In this document: positions 36,179 to 46,742 of the stretch, in pieces
How positions within the stretch are numbered: position 1 is the first letter of the stretch
Layout: the number at the start of each line of letters is the position of its first letter
Origin: Kitasatospora acidiphila
GTDB lineage: Bacteria; Actinomycetota; Actinomycetes; Streptomycetales; Streptomycetaceae
NCBI RefSeq assembly: GCF_006636205.1
Contig: NZ_VIGB01000003.1
Location: forward strand, 6,264,501-6,328,500
Direction of reading: 5' to 3'
Length of the DNA: 64,000 nucleotides
Translations under genes and position numbers: made by a program
Notes under the pieces: generated by a model
Told to the model about the DNA's origin: nothing
What the model saw: the letters and a program-made list of their open reading frames with translations, nothing else
Databases searched by the model: none

Positions 36179-37100
36179 CCGCCCGGTATACCGGGGGCTT
36201 GGCGATCTTGTCGAGGGTCGGGCCCCGCCACGGCGGCCGACGGCCGGCGGCCGGCGGCCTCGCGGAGGTCGTGCCGTGGGCCGGTGGCCGGCTGGCCTGG
36301 GGTGGCTCGGGTGCCTTCCGGCGCTCTCAGACGCTGAACGGCACCGAGTGGATCTCGTCCGCCCGGTGGCCCGCGCGCTCGTGCACCCGTTGCACGGCGT
36401 CGGCCGACGGCGCCTCCGAGAGGCCCGAGCGAGGTGGTCAGGCAGTAGACCGCGAAGCGCGGCAGGTTGGCGCTCAGCGGGTCACCGGGCACGAAGGCGA
36501 TCGAGCTGCTCAGGCCCGCGATGTACGGCCAGCCCTGGAGGTTCATCACCGTGCCGTACAGCACCGCCGCCACCGCGCCGTACCCCGCCAGCAGCAGCAC
36601 CTCGCGCCGCCCGCGCAGCCGGTCCGCCCCGGGCAGCAGGCCGGCCCCGAGGCAGACCCAGCCCATGGCCAGCATCTGGAACGGCAGCCATGGCCCGACC
36701 CCGCCGGTGAGCAGCGCCGACGCGGCCATCGTCACCGCGCCGAGCACGAACCCGCTGCTCGGGCCCAGCACCCGGCCCGCCAGCACCATCAGGAAGAACA
36801 TCGGCTCCAGCCCCGCCGTCCCCGCCCCCAGCGGTCGCAGCGCCGCACCGGCCGCGGCCAGCACCCCCAGCAGCGCCACCGCCTTCGGCTCCAGCCCGGA
36901 GTCGGCGAGCTGGGCCAGCAGCACGGCGAGCAGCAGCGGCAGCAGCAGGGCGAACAGCCAGGGCGCGTCGGCGGCATGCGCGACCACCGCCGAGTGGGCC
37001 GACGCGATCAGCGGCCAGGTGAACGCGGCCAGGCCGAGCAGGCTGGTGAGGGCGAGCGCGGCGACCGAGCGCGGGCCGAGCGGCGGGAGCGGGCGCTGGC

Positions 37101-37104
<4 letters not shown>
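36175..37104 (-). CDS. ECF transporter S component, C-terminus replaced
   Basis: 309 residues as read. Five to six helices typical of S components of the riboflavin/cobalamin group (PF12822 type): a conserved FFLMVLAGRVLGPSSGFVLGAVTMAASALLTGG and PFQMLAMGWVCLGAGLLP. Recognisable similarity ends at FAVYCLTTSLG near 36428. What follows is not a normal S-component tail: one frame gives low-complexity Arg/Gly/Pro sequence to 36175, and the next frame encodes the end of another protein family (36327-36425). The GTG at 37104 overlaps the ATPase stop. The component determines substrate specificity; cobalamin is inferred from the neighbours. Confidence 0.75.
36327..36425 (-). pseudogene. C-terminal remnant of a DUF4242 (SCO4226-like nickel-binding) protein
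   Basis: In the frame next to the S-component gene, a 30-residue peptide GLSEAPSADAVQRVHERAGH followed by RADEIHSVPFSV and a stop matches the expected C-terminus of SCO4226-type ferredoxin-fold nickel-binding proteins. There is no upstream part of that family; a TGA stands just before. It looks like the fused end of a deleted or misjoined gene. Confidence 0.5.
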
Positions 37105-39230
<2,126 letters not shown>

Positions 39231-39234
<4 letters not shown>

Positions 39235-40334
39235 GAGCGGCCGTCCAGGGCGGGAGTGAGGGGGAGCGGTCGGGGTGCGGCGACGGCGGGGAGCAGCGCC
39301 AGCAGTACGGCGAGCGCGGCGAACAGCGGCAGCACCGGGGCAGTCGGCGGGACCACCGTGGGTGTGAACGGAGCCGGGTCGCGCACCGAGAGCACCGTCA
39401 CCACGGCCGCCGCGGTCAGCCCCGAGCCGGCCACCAGCCACTCGGGCCAGGACCATCCGTCCGGCCGGTAGCGGGTCCGCACGGTGCGCCGGCTGCCGAG
39501 CGCCAGGCCGGTGGCGGTCAGCGCCAGGCCGGCGAGCAGCGCGGGCACCGCCCAACCACCGCCGTCCGAGCCGAGCAGCCCGAACACCGCCGCGCACAGG
39601 CCCAGCAGTCCGAGGACGGTGCAGGCGGTGGTGGCCCGGGCGAGGGCACGCGACACCGGCCGGGTGCGGCCGAAGCCCCGGGTGTCCATCGCGGCGGCGA
39701 GCGCGATCGACCGCTCCAACGCGCTTTCAAGCACCGGCAGTCCGACGCTCAGCATCGAGCGCACCCCGCGATCCGGGCGGCCCCGCAGCCGCCGGGCCGC
39801 CCGCAGCCGCTGCACGTCCGCCAGCAGGTTGGGTGCGAAGGAGAGCGCGACCACCACCGCCACCCCCACTTCGTAGAGCGCGCCGGGCAGCAGCCGCAGC
39901 AGCCGGGCCGGTGAGGCCAGCGCATTGGCCGCGCCCACGCAGACCAGCACGGCGGCCAGTCGAAGCGCGTCGTAGAGCGTGAAGAGCAGCCCCTCAAGGG
40001 TCACCCGGCCGCCGATCCGCACTCCCTGCGCCCAGGCGGGGAGGGGGAGTTGGGGGAGCGTCAGGATCGTGTGGGAGCCCGCCACCGGGGAGCCGAGGAG
40101 CAGCGTGAACACCAGTCGCAGTGCCAGTACCGCCAGTGCCACCCGCAGGAAACCGGCGTAGCTGCGGGCCCACGGCGCCTCGGTCCGCCGGGCGGCCACC
40201 ACCAGGGCGGCGCTGGCCATGATCAGCAGGAGCAGCAGCGGGTTGGTACTGCGCGACGCGGCGGTGGCCAACCCGAGCGCCCACAGCCACCAGGCGCCGG
40301 GGTGCAGCGGGCGGGAGTCGGGGGAGGCGGTCAT
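39231..40334 (-). CDS. ECF transporter transmembrane component (CbiQ/EcfT)
   Basis: 367 residues. An N-terminal LHPGAWWLWALGLATAASRSTNP helix and later the coupling helices with AALAAAMDTRGFGRTRP (the AxR-type ATPase contact motif) identify EcfT. About eight hydrophobic segments are visible, two more than a minimal EcfT, with extra C-terminal helices. It overlaps the ATPase by 4 nt. No Shine-Dalgarno stands before ATG 40334. An ATG at 40431 overlaps the preceding stop but is out of frame with this gene, so the true start is uncertain and an indel in the GC-rich leader is possible. Confidence 0.82.
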
Positions 40335-40385
40335 GGGGTGAGCCGGGGTGGGTGTGGGGGTGGGGGTGCGCGTGCGCGTGGGTGG

Positions 40386-40409
40386 GAAGTCGGGTGGGTC
40401 GACTTTCGG
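40386..40409. repeat. Solitary copy of the type A palindromic repeat
   Basis: GAAGTCGGGTGGGTCGACTT followed by TCGG matches the fifth element of the 38101-38384 array almost exactly. It lies in the leader of the ecfT gene, 2 kb from the array, which shows the element is dispersed. Confidence 0.75.
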
Positions 40410-40427
40410 GGAGGGCGATGGTGGTGC

Positions 40428-40745
40428 TCATAGGGCAGGCCGGGGGTGGGTGTCGGGGGCGGGTATCTCGCACTGGGGCGGATTCGGGCGGATGCCGCGC
40501 GAGGTCGCGGTGAGGGCGAGTGCGCCGAGGGCTCCCGCGGTGTGCAGGGTGTGCAGGGTGAGCAGCGGCAGGGCGGCGGCGCAGAGGTGCTGCGGGGGTG
40601 TCATGGGGCGCGCTCGATGGGGTCGGTGGGCGGGCGTTGGTGAGGGGGGCGCTGGGCAGGGCGGGGCGGGGGCGGCCGAGGTGGGGCGCGGGTGCTTGGG
40701 GCGGTGGTGCTGGGAGGGGCGTGGGTGGTCGGGTGTGCGGTTCAT
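40428..40745 (-). CDS. Small Pro/His-rich protein, uncertain
   Basis: A 105-residue ORF whose start overlaps the SCO2322-like stop by ATGA and whose stop overlaps the next ATG in the same way. Those overlaps are the main reason to think it is real. The first 47 residues are Pro/His/Arg-rich low complexity; a short hydrophobic segment (LCAAALPLLTLHTLHTAGAL) follows, then a Pro-rich tail. It could be a one-helix accessory protein of the ECF operon, or a GC-rich spurious frame. No family is recognised. Confidence 0.4.
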   Translation of the reverse strand: MNRTPDHPRPSQHHRPKHPRPTSAAPAPPCPAPPSPTPAHRPHRARPMTPPQHLCAAALPLLTLHTLHTAGALGALALTATSRGIRPNPPQCEIPAPDTHPRPAL

Positions 40746-41656
40746 GGGCGGTCAGGGGTGCTGTGTGTGGCGGTGCGTCGGCGGTGGGCCAGCCAGGCGG
40801 CGCCCCCGGCCACCAGGGCGATCAGGGCCAGGGCGGCGGGGAGTGGCAGGGCGGGGGCGGTCGCGTGCGGTGCGGTGGGTGCCGCTGCGGCGGCCGGGGC
40901 CGGGCCGGTCAACGCCTCGCCGCAGCCGGTGACCGGGTAGCCGGCGATGGCGCAGAGGATCCCGTTGGTGTCGTAGCGCAGCGGCGGGGCGATGGCAGCC
41001 AGCACCTCGGCGGAGCTCGCCTGGGTTGGCACCTGGGTACAGGTGGTGCGAAGTGAGGGAGGATCAGCGTGGGCTGACGGTGCGTCAGCGGGCGTGCCGA
41101 AGTCAAGGACGACGCCGACCCGCTTGCGCCCGGGCTGCGCCGGGACGTTGGCGCACAGCGTGGCGAAGTCGGGGGCGGCGCCGGGCCGTTCGTCGGCCTG
41201 GCCGACGCCCTGGCTGAGGGTGAAGCGCCAGCCGTCCACGCTGCCGTCCGGCGGCTGGTACATGGCCGGGCCCTGCTGCTGATAGGCCCAGCCACCCGAA
41301 TTCCCGCGCCAGAACGACCAGTAGCGGTAGTCGGCGGCCTGCGCGGGGCCGGCGGCCGCGAGCAGCAGGCCGGCCAAGGTGGCGAGCAGCGCGGCAACGA
41401 CGGTGGCGCGGTGGGTCGTTGCCCGCCGGGTGCCGGGGGTGCCGGGGGTGCCGGGGTGCCGGGGGTGCCGGGGGTGCCGGGGGTGCCGGGGGTGCCGGGG
41501 GTGCCGGGGGTGCCGGGGGTGCCGGGGTGCCGGGGGTGCCGGGGGAGGTGGGTTGCGCTGCGAGGGGTGTGGCAGTGGTTCCCGGGTGCTGTGCGGTCGG
41601 GCCGGGCGGGGTGGGGGCGTTGTGGTTCCGTCCCCCGCCCGGTGGGGCCGGGTCAC
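40742..41656 (-). CDS. SCO2322-family secreted membrane-anchored protein
   Basis: 304 residues. After an N-terminal repeat region comes a signal peptide (TVVAALLATLAGLLLAAAGPAQAA), then the family core DYRYWSFWRGNSGGWAYQQQ and PPDGSVDGWRF, a second conserved block with paired cysteines, and a C-terminal membrane helix with an RRR anchor. The GWAY...DGSVDGWRF pattern recalls DUF4430 (beta domain of intrinsic factor/transcobalamin), an inference. GTG 41656 overlaps the preceding stop (GTGA). The 55 residues before the signal peptide come from a 9-bp tandem repeat, which is abnormal for the family. Confidence 0.75.
   Translation of the reverse strand: MTRPHRAGDGTTTPPPRPARPHSTREPLPHPSQRNPPPPAPPAPRHPRHPRHPRHPRHPRHPRHPRHPGTPGTPGTRRATTHRATVVAALLATLAGLLLAAAGPAQAADYRYWSFWRGNSGGWAYQQQGPAMYQPPDGSVDGWRFTLSQGVGQADERPGAAPDFATLCANVPAQPGRKRVGVVLDFGTPADAPSAHADPPSLRTTCTQVPTQASSAEVLAAIAPPLRYDTNGILCAIAGYPVTGCGEALTGPAPAAAAAPTAPHATAPALPLPAALALIALVAGGAAWLAHRRRTATHSTPDRP
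41431..41545. repeat. 9-bp minisatellite (TGCCGGGGG), 13 units
   Basis: Thirteen tandem units, eleven of 9 bp and two of 8 bp (units 3 and 11, four Gs instead of five). On the coding minus strand they read as Pro-Pro-Ala, then Pro-Arg-His, then Pro-Gly-Thr as the two short units shift frame. None of the three frames contains a stop. Confidence 0.95.
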
Positions 41657-42920
41657 GGCTGGCGCTTGCGCTTGCTCAGGTAGACGCCGTAGCCGATGCC
41701 GATCAGCAGGCCGCCGCCCGCGATCCAGAACGGGTTGAGGCCGCCCGAGCCGCTGCTGTGCTTGGTGGCGGGGTGCTGGGGGCGGTGGACGGCGCGGCCG
41801 GGCCGGCGGCGGCCAGGCTGCTGACCAGGTCGGCGCCCGCGAACGAGTGCGGATCGCGCCCGGCGGCCTTGGTGGTGAGGATCAGCGTGGCGGTGGCAGC
41901 CGCGTCGGTGCCGGACTTGTTGTGCAGCCAGCCGGCGGCGTTGGCGGACAGCCAGTCCACGGCCGGGCCCGCCTGCGCGCCGTAGCCGGCCTTGGCGAGG
42001 CTCAGCACCGCCCAGGAGGTGGCCGCGAAGTCCGGCGTGGGGGCCGCGCCGGGCATGGCGAGCATCAGGTGCTGGCCGTTGGCGCCCAGCGTGCCCACCA
42101 GGTAGGCGGCCGAGCCCTCGGCGGGCGCGACGGCACCCGAGCAGTCCAGCGGCTTCGGCGCACCCGGCTGCGCACTGCCCGCCGTCACCGGCAGCGAGCC
42201 GTCGGCCAGGGCCAGCTCGGCCTGGGCGGTGGCCAGCGCGTTGGCGGCCGGCGCGGCGCCGGGGGCGGCCGCCTGGTAGGCGAGCGCGCCGCGCTGGTCG
42301 GCCGCCGCCTTGCAGTCGAGCTGCAGTGCCGTCAGCGCCTGCACCCCGCTCTTGCCCTGCTTGGCGACGGTCTTCGGGTCCACCCCGGCCGCGTGCAGCG
42401 CGCTCACGGCCAGACCGGTGGAGTTGGCGTCGCCCGCGTTGCCGGGGTTGTAGGACCAGCTGCCGTCGGCGTTCTGGTTGGCCTTCAGCCAGCCGGTGCC
42501 CTTGTCCACCGCGTCCTGGTGCCCGCCGAGCGCCACCAGCGCCTGCATCGCCAGCGCGGTCGCGTTGCTGTCCTCGGTGGCGGCCGCGCAGGCGGTGCCG
42601 GTGTCGGCGCGGAACGACGGCCAGCCGCCGTCCGTGCACTGCTGGCCCTTCAGCCAGTCCACCGCGGCGGTCGGGGGCGTCTGGCCGGTGGCCTTCAGCG
42701 CGAGCAGCGCCAGCGACTGCCGGTAGACGCCGTCATAGGTGGGGTCGCTCTTGCCGTACAGCGCACTGGGGACCGCCGCGGGGGCGGGCGGCGAGGACGG
42801 TGCCGTCGCCGACGCGGGGGCGGACGGTGCGCCCGAGTCCGCCAGCGCCGGGCCGGTGGCGAGACCGGTGAGCAGGCCGGCGGCGAGCAGGGCGGCCCCG
42901 ATACGGGCGGGTGCGAGCAT
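41653..42920 (-). CDS. Secreted alpha/alpha-toroid (prenyltransferase/squalene-oxidase repeat) protein, 1-nt frameshift
   Basis: About 422 residues when bridged. A signal peptide ends GPALADS, followed by an Ala/Pro/Ser linker. Helical-repeat units contain QQCTDGGWPSFRADTG, NQNADGSWSYNPGN and related GGW/GSW motifs, as in terpene-cyclase-like and intrinsic-factor alpha domains. No DxDD catalytic motif is seen, so binding rather than catalysis is likely. Near 41772 the frame changes and the C-terminus reads HSSGSGGLNPFWIAGGG, a membrane helix and a KRKRQP stop-transfer tail. It is the first gene of the ECF operon. Confidence 0.8.
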
Positions 42921-43437
42921 GGCGGAGCGCGGGCCTTTCGGTGGACGGGCAGACGGAGCAGACCGGCCGCGGTCCCCGCACCCGGCCATGGCCGGGGCCG
43001 AGCGCGGCCACCAAGACTCTAGCCGGAGCCCACGGCAGAGCCCCGCGAGCCGTCGTGCCGGCGCCCCCGCAGCCCCCCGCGGGCCGTCCGCCGGGGCCCC
43101 GCGAGTCGCCGTTCCGGGATCCGCTTCAGGGCCCTTGCGGGCCGTCGTCACCGCCGCCGCAGGCCCACGCGGGCCGCCGCAGGACGCCGCGAGTCGCCGT
43201 CCCAGACCCGCCGCAGCCCCCCGTGCCGGCGCCCCCGCAGCCCCCCGCGCCCGTGCCGTCCCAGCGCCCCCCACCAGCCCCCGCCGCCCCGCAGGCGCTG
43301 CCGTACCACTGCCCCCGGCCTGGCGTGGTGTGAATCACCAGCCCGCCCTGCGAAGCACAAGCTACGGGCCGGTAATCTTCAGGGTCTCTGGAGTTCACAC
43401 GCTCGGCCCGGTGGGCGTGGGCAAGAAGGGGCCGACC
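42921..43437. other. Gene-poor GC-rich region between divergent operons
   Basis: No convincing gene. It holds the promoters of the divergent ECF operon and the glycosyltransferase operon plus GC-rich direct repeats (see 43055-43249). Long open frames here are shadows of low-complexity sequence. I looked for a cobalamin riboswitch upstream of the ECF operon and did not find the B12 box or the conserved core. Confidence 0.6.
43055..43249. repeat. 27-bp direct repeat pair
   Basis: A 27-bp sequence beginning GTGCCGGCGCCCCCGCAG occurs identically at 43055-43081 and 43223-43249. A shorter CCGCGAGTCGCCGT also recurs in the same interval. The repeats flank about 140 bp with no gene. Confidence 0.85.
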
Positions 43438-44766
43438 ATGACGGGGCAGCCACCCACCGCCGACCAGCCGCTGCGGATCGCGCTGCTCTCCTACCGCGGT
43501 GACCCGTTCTGCGGTGGCCAGGGTGTGTACGTCCGCCACCTGTCCCGGGAGCTGGCCCGGCTCGGTCACCACGTCGACGTGATCGGCGCCCAGCCCTACC
43601 CCGTGCTCGACGCAGGCGAGGACACCAGCCCCGGCAAGGTGCGCCTGGTGAAGCTGCCCAGCCTGGACCTGTACCGGGCCGACGACCCGTTCCGCACCCC
43701 CAAGGCCGCCGAGCTGCGCGGCCCGGTGGACGCGTTGGAGGTCGCCACCATGTGGACCGGCGGGTTCCCGGAGCCGCTCACCTTCTCGCTGCGGGCCCGG
43801 CAGTACCTGGCCAGGCACCGTGGCCGCTACGACGTGGTGCACGACAACCAGACCCTCGGCTACGGCCTGCTGGGCCTGGCCCGGCACGGCTTCCCGCTGG
43901 TCACCACGGTGCACCACCCGGTCACCGAGGACCGCCGGCTGGAGCTGGCGGCCGCCGGGACCCGGGCCCGCCGGCTGTCGTTGCGCCGCTGGTACGCCTT
44001 CACCCGGATGCAGCGCCGGGTCGCGGCCCGCCTCGACCATGTGATCACGGTGTCCGGCAGCTCCAAGGCCGACATCGTCGACCAGCTGGGTACCGCGCCG
44101 GGCAGCATCCAGGTGGTGCCGATCGGCGCCGACACCCGGCTCTGGTCGCCGTCCGACGCGGTGCCCGTGGTGCCCGGACGGATCGTCACCACCTCCAGCG
44201 CGGACGTGCCGCTCAAGGGGCTGGTGTACCTGGTGGAGGCGCTCGCCAAGGTGCGCACCGAGCGTGACGCGCATCTGGTGGTGGTGTGCAAGAAGCAGGG
44301 CGAGGGCCCGGTCGCGGACGCGGTGAAGCGGTTCGGGCTGGAGCGGCACATCGAGTTCCGCAGCGGGCTGAGCGACCAGGAGCTGGTCGACCTCTACCGG
44401 TCCGCCGAGGTGGCCTGCGTGCCCTCGCTCTACGAGGGGTTCTCGCTGCCGGCCGCCGAGGCGATGGCCACCGGCACCCCGCTGGTGGCCAGTACCGGCG
44501 GGGCGATCCCCGAGGTGGCCGGGCCGGACGGCGAGACCTGCCTGGCCGTGCCGCCCGGGAACGCGGACGCGCTGGCCGGCGCGCTCGCCCGGCTGCTGGA
44601 CGATCCCGAGCTGCGGGCCAGGCTCGGGGCCGCCGGCCGGGCCCGGGTGCTGGCCGGCTTCACCTGGGAACGGGCCGCCGAGCGCACCGCCGACTGCTAC
44701 CGGGCGGCGATCGCCACCGGGGTCGGGCAGCGGGCCCGCTCCGGTCCGGGCTGGCGCTATGTCTGA
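43438..44766 (+). CDS. GT4 family glycosyltransferase
   Basis: 442 residues. GT-B fold: N-terminal RIALLSYRGDPFCGGQGVYV with the Gly-Gly-Gln loop, acceptor domain ending DHVITVSGSSKADIV, and donor domain with VPIGADTRLW, then SLYEGFSLPAAEAMATGTPLV (E-x7-E). AAGGGG lies 6 nt before ATG 43438. It heads a three-gene plus-strand cluster with a methyltransferase and an alpha/alpha-toroid protein, a grouping often seen in actinomycetes; the product glycan is unknown. Confidence 0.9.
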   Translation: MTGQPPTADQPLRIALLSYRGDPFCGGQGVYVRHLSRELARLGHHVDVIGAQPYPVLDAGEDTSPGKVRLVKLPSLDLYRADDPFRTPKAAELRGPVDALEVATMWTGGFPEPLTFSLRARQYLARHRGRYDVVHDNQTLGYGLLGLARHGFPLVTTVHHPVTEDRRLELAAAGTRARRLSLRRWYAFTRMQRRVAARLDHVITVSGSSKADIVDQLGTAPGSIQVVPIGADTRLWSPSDAVPVVPGRIVTTSSADVPLKGLVYLVEALAKVRTERDAHLVVVCKKQGEGPVADAVKRFGLERHIEFRSGLSDQELVDLYRSAEVACVPSLYEGFSLPAAEAMATGTPLVASTGGAIPEVAGPDGETCLAVPPGNADALAGALARLLDDPELRARLGAAGRARVLAGFTWERAAERTADCYRAAIATGVGQRARSGPGWRYV

Positions 44767-44814
44767 CCGTCCGCGGCCGTGAACCTCCGTCACCTGATCA
44801 CCCGTCACCCCCGC

Positions 44815-44844
44815 TTGACGTCGTAACGAAGGCGTCGTAACGAA
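44815..44844 (+). promoter_or_regulatory. Candidate promoter with direct repeat
   Basis: CGTCGTAACGAA occurs at 44819-44830 and again at 44833-44844. TTGACG at 44815 and TAACGA at 44838 have 17-bp spacing and could be -35 and -10 boxes for the methyltransferase, whose GTG is 14 nt further on. Confidence 0.35.
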
Positions 44845-44857
44845 TGGGAGTCCCGCA

Positions 44858-45592
44858 GTGCTGACCGTCGACTTCTCCCGCTTCCCACTCGCCCCGGGCG
44901 ACCGGGTGCTCGATCTGGGCTGCGGCGGTGGCCGGCACGCGTTCGAGTGCTACCGCCGCGGCGCCAACGTGGTGGCCCTGGACCAGAACGCCGACGAGAT
45001 CGCCGAGGTCCGCAAGTGGTTCGCCGCGATGGCCGAGGCCGGCGAGGCGCCCGAGGGGGCGAGCGCGGTGGCCATGGAGGGCAACGCGCTGGCGCTGCCG
45101 TTCGAGGACGAGTCCTTCGACAAGATCATCATCTCCGAGGTGATGGAGCACATCCCGGACGACAAGGGCGTCCTCAACGAGATGTTCCGGGTGCTCAAGC
45201 CCGGCGGGCTGCTCGCCGTCACGGTGCCGCGCTGGCTGCCGGAGAAGATCTGCTGGACACTCTCCGACGAGTACCACGAGGTCGAGGGCGGCCACATCCG
45301 GATCTACCGCGGCGACGAGCTGCTGGACAAGCTGCGCGACGCCGGCCTCAAGCCGTACGGCACCCACCACGCCCACGCCCTGCACTCGCCGTACTGGTGG
45401 ATCAAGTGCGCGGTCGGCGTCAACAACGACAAGGCGCTGCCGGTGCGGGCCTACCACCAGCTGCTGGTCTGGGACATCGTCGGCACCCCGGTGATCAGCA
45501 AGCTCACCAAGGCCGCCGAGGCCGCGCTCAACCCGGTGATCGGCAAGAGCTTCGTCGCCTACGCCAGCAAGCCCAACCGGACCGCCGAATGA
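44858..45592 (+). CDS. Class I SAM-dependent methyltransferase
   Basis: 244 residues. The SAM site is VLDLGCGGGRHAFEC (motif I), with the acidic post-I residue in VVALDQNADEI and motif II region FDKIIISEVMEHIPDD, then VLKPGGLLAVTVPRW. The C-terminal half has an aromatic-rich HHAHALHSPYWWIKCAVG insert. GTG 44858 follows GGGAG. Its stop overlaps the start of the next gene (ATGA), so it is coupled to the toroid protein. The acceptor substrate is unknown. Confidence 0.9.
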   Translation: MLTVDFSRFPLAPGDRVLDLGCGGGRHAFECYRRGANVVALDQNADEIAEVRKWFAAMAEAGEAPEGASAVAMEGNALALPFEDESFDKIIISEVMEHIPDDKGVLNEMFRVLKPGGLLAVTVPRWLPEKICWTLSDEYHEVEGGHIRIYRGDELLDKLRDAGLKPYGTHHAHALHSPYWWIKCAVGVNNDKALPVRAYHQLLVWDIVGTPVISKLTKAAEAALNPVIGKSFVAYASKPNRTAE

Positions 45593-46668
45593 CGATCCCC
45601 GAGGGCGTGGCGGCCCCCGAGACCCTGCTGCTGCCCGGCGTGCTGGACGCCGCCGAGGCCGCCGCCACCGTGCGTTCGATCCTGGCCGAGCAGCGCCCCG
45701 ACGGCGGCATCCCGTGGTTCACCGGCGGTCACCTCGACCCGTGGGACCACACCGAGGCGGCGATGGCCCTGGACGCGGCCGGCGAACACGCCGCCGCCGA
45801 CCGCGCCTACCGCTGGCTGGCCGAGCAGCAGAACCCGGACGGCTCCTGGTACGCCGGCTACTACGGCGACGGCGCCCCGGGCGTCAGCAACCGGGCGGTC
45901 GAGAGCAACTTCTGCGCCTATGTGGCGGTGGGCAGTTGGCACCACTACCTGACCACCGGCGACGACGCCTTCGTGGACCGGATGTGGCCGGTGGTGCGCC
46001 GGGCGCTGGACTTCACGGTGGGCCTGCAACTGCCGGGCGGCCCGATAGCCTGGCGGCTGGACGAGGACGGCGCACCCGCGCAGGAGGCGCTGCTGACCGG
46101 CTCGTCCAGCATCCTGCACGCCCTGCGGTGCGGTCTCGCCATCGCCGAGCACCGCCAGGAGCCCCAGCCCGACTGGGAGTTGGCGGCCGGTCTGCTGCAG
46201 CACGCGGTGGCCGAGCACCCCGAGCGGTTCCTCGACAAGGGCCGCTACTCGATGGACTGGTACTACCCGGTGCTCGGCGGCGCGCTGAGCGGTGCCGCGG
46301 CCGAGCGCCGGCTGGCGGCCGACTGGGACCGCTTCGTGGTCGACGGGCTCGGGGTGCGCTGCGTCAGCGACCGGCCCTGGGTGACCGGTGGTGAGAGCGC
46401 CGAACTCGCCCTCGCGCTCTGGGCGGTGGGCCGGCACGAGGACGCCGCGACCATCCTGCGCTGGATCCGCCGGCTGCGGAACCAGGACGGCTCCTACTGG
46501 ACCGGCTACGTCTTCGAGGACGACGCCATCTGGCCCGAGGAGCACACCACCTGGACCGCCGGCTCGATGCTGCTCGCGGTGGCCGTGCTCGGTGGCGACC
46601 CCGCCACCTGCGCCGTCTTCGCCGCCGACAAGCTGCCGGGCGGACTTGCCGTGCAAGGCTGCTGCTGA
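45589..46668 (+). CDS. Prenyltransferase-like alpha/alpha-toroid protein, cytosolic
   Basis: 359 residues with no signal peptide. Helical repeats carry RPDGGIPWFTGGHLDPWDH, QQNPDGSWYAGYYGDG and RNQDGSYWTGYVFEDD, a pattern annotated as prenyltransferase or terpene-cyclase-like; it also resembles six-hairpin glycosidases. The many Trp/Asp/Glu residues in the loops suggest a sugar-binding cleft. No DxDD is present. It is coupled to the methyltransferase, and a 17-bp hairpin follows 18 nt later. The function is unassigned; glycan modification is the contextual guess. Confidence 0.78.
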   Translation: MTIPEGVAAPETLLLPGVLDAAEAAATVRSILAEQRPDGGIPWFTGGHLDPWDHTEAAMALDAAGEHAAADRAYRWLAEQQNPDGSWYAGYYGDGAPGVSNRAVESNFCAYVAVGSWHHYLTTGDDAFVDRMWPVVRRALDFTVGLQLPGGPIAWRLDEDGAPAQEALLTGSSSILHALRCGLAIAEHRQEPQPDWELAAGLLQHAVAEHPERFLDKGRYSMDWYYPVLGGALSGAAAERRLAADWDRFVVDGLGVRCVSDRPWVTGGESAELALALWAVGRHEDAATILRWIRRLRNQDGSYWTGYVFEDDAIWPEEHTTWTAGSMLLAVAVLGGDPATCAVFAADKLPGGLAVQGCC

Positions 46669-46686
46669 CCGCAGCGCGCAAAACCC

Positions 46687-46722
46687 GAACGGCCCGGCGG
46701 GAGAACTCCCGCCGGGCCGTTC
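46687..46722. terminator. 17-bp hairpin terminator
   Basis: GAACGGCCCGGCGGGAG and its exact complement with a 2-nt loop, between the convergent toroid gene and the membrane protein gene. Confidence 0.85.
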
Positions 46723-46742
46723 GCAGTTGAGCTCGGCTGCGG

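Noticed and set aside
40431..40473. His/Pro-rich ORF starting at 40431 with ATGA overlap
   Set aside because: It runs antisense-like into ecfT in the wrong frame with low-complexity sequence; it may mark an indel near the true ecfT start, but it is not supported as a gene.
41431..41545. Short regular repeats suggesting a CRISPR array
   Set aside because: Units are contiguous 8-9 bp with no unique spacers and no cas genes nearby; it is a minisatellite.
42921..43437. Cobalamin riboswitch upstream of the ECF operon
   Set aside because: No B12 box or conserved core is visible; only GC-rich direct repeats.
43126..44808. 560-codon minus-strand open frame over the glycosyltransferase
   Set aside because: Antisense shadow; the plus-strand gene carries all family motifs.
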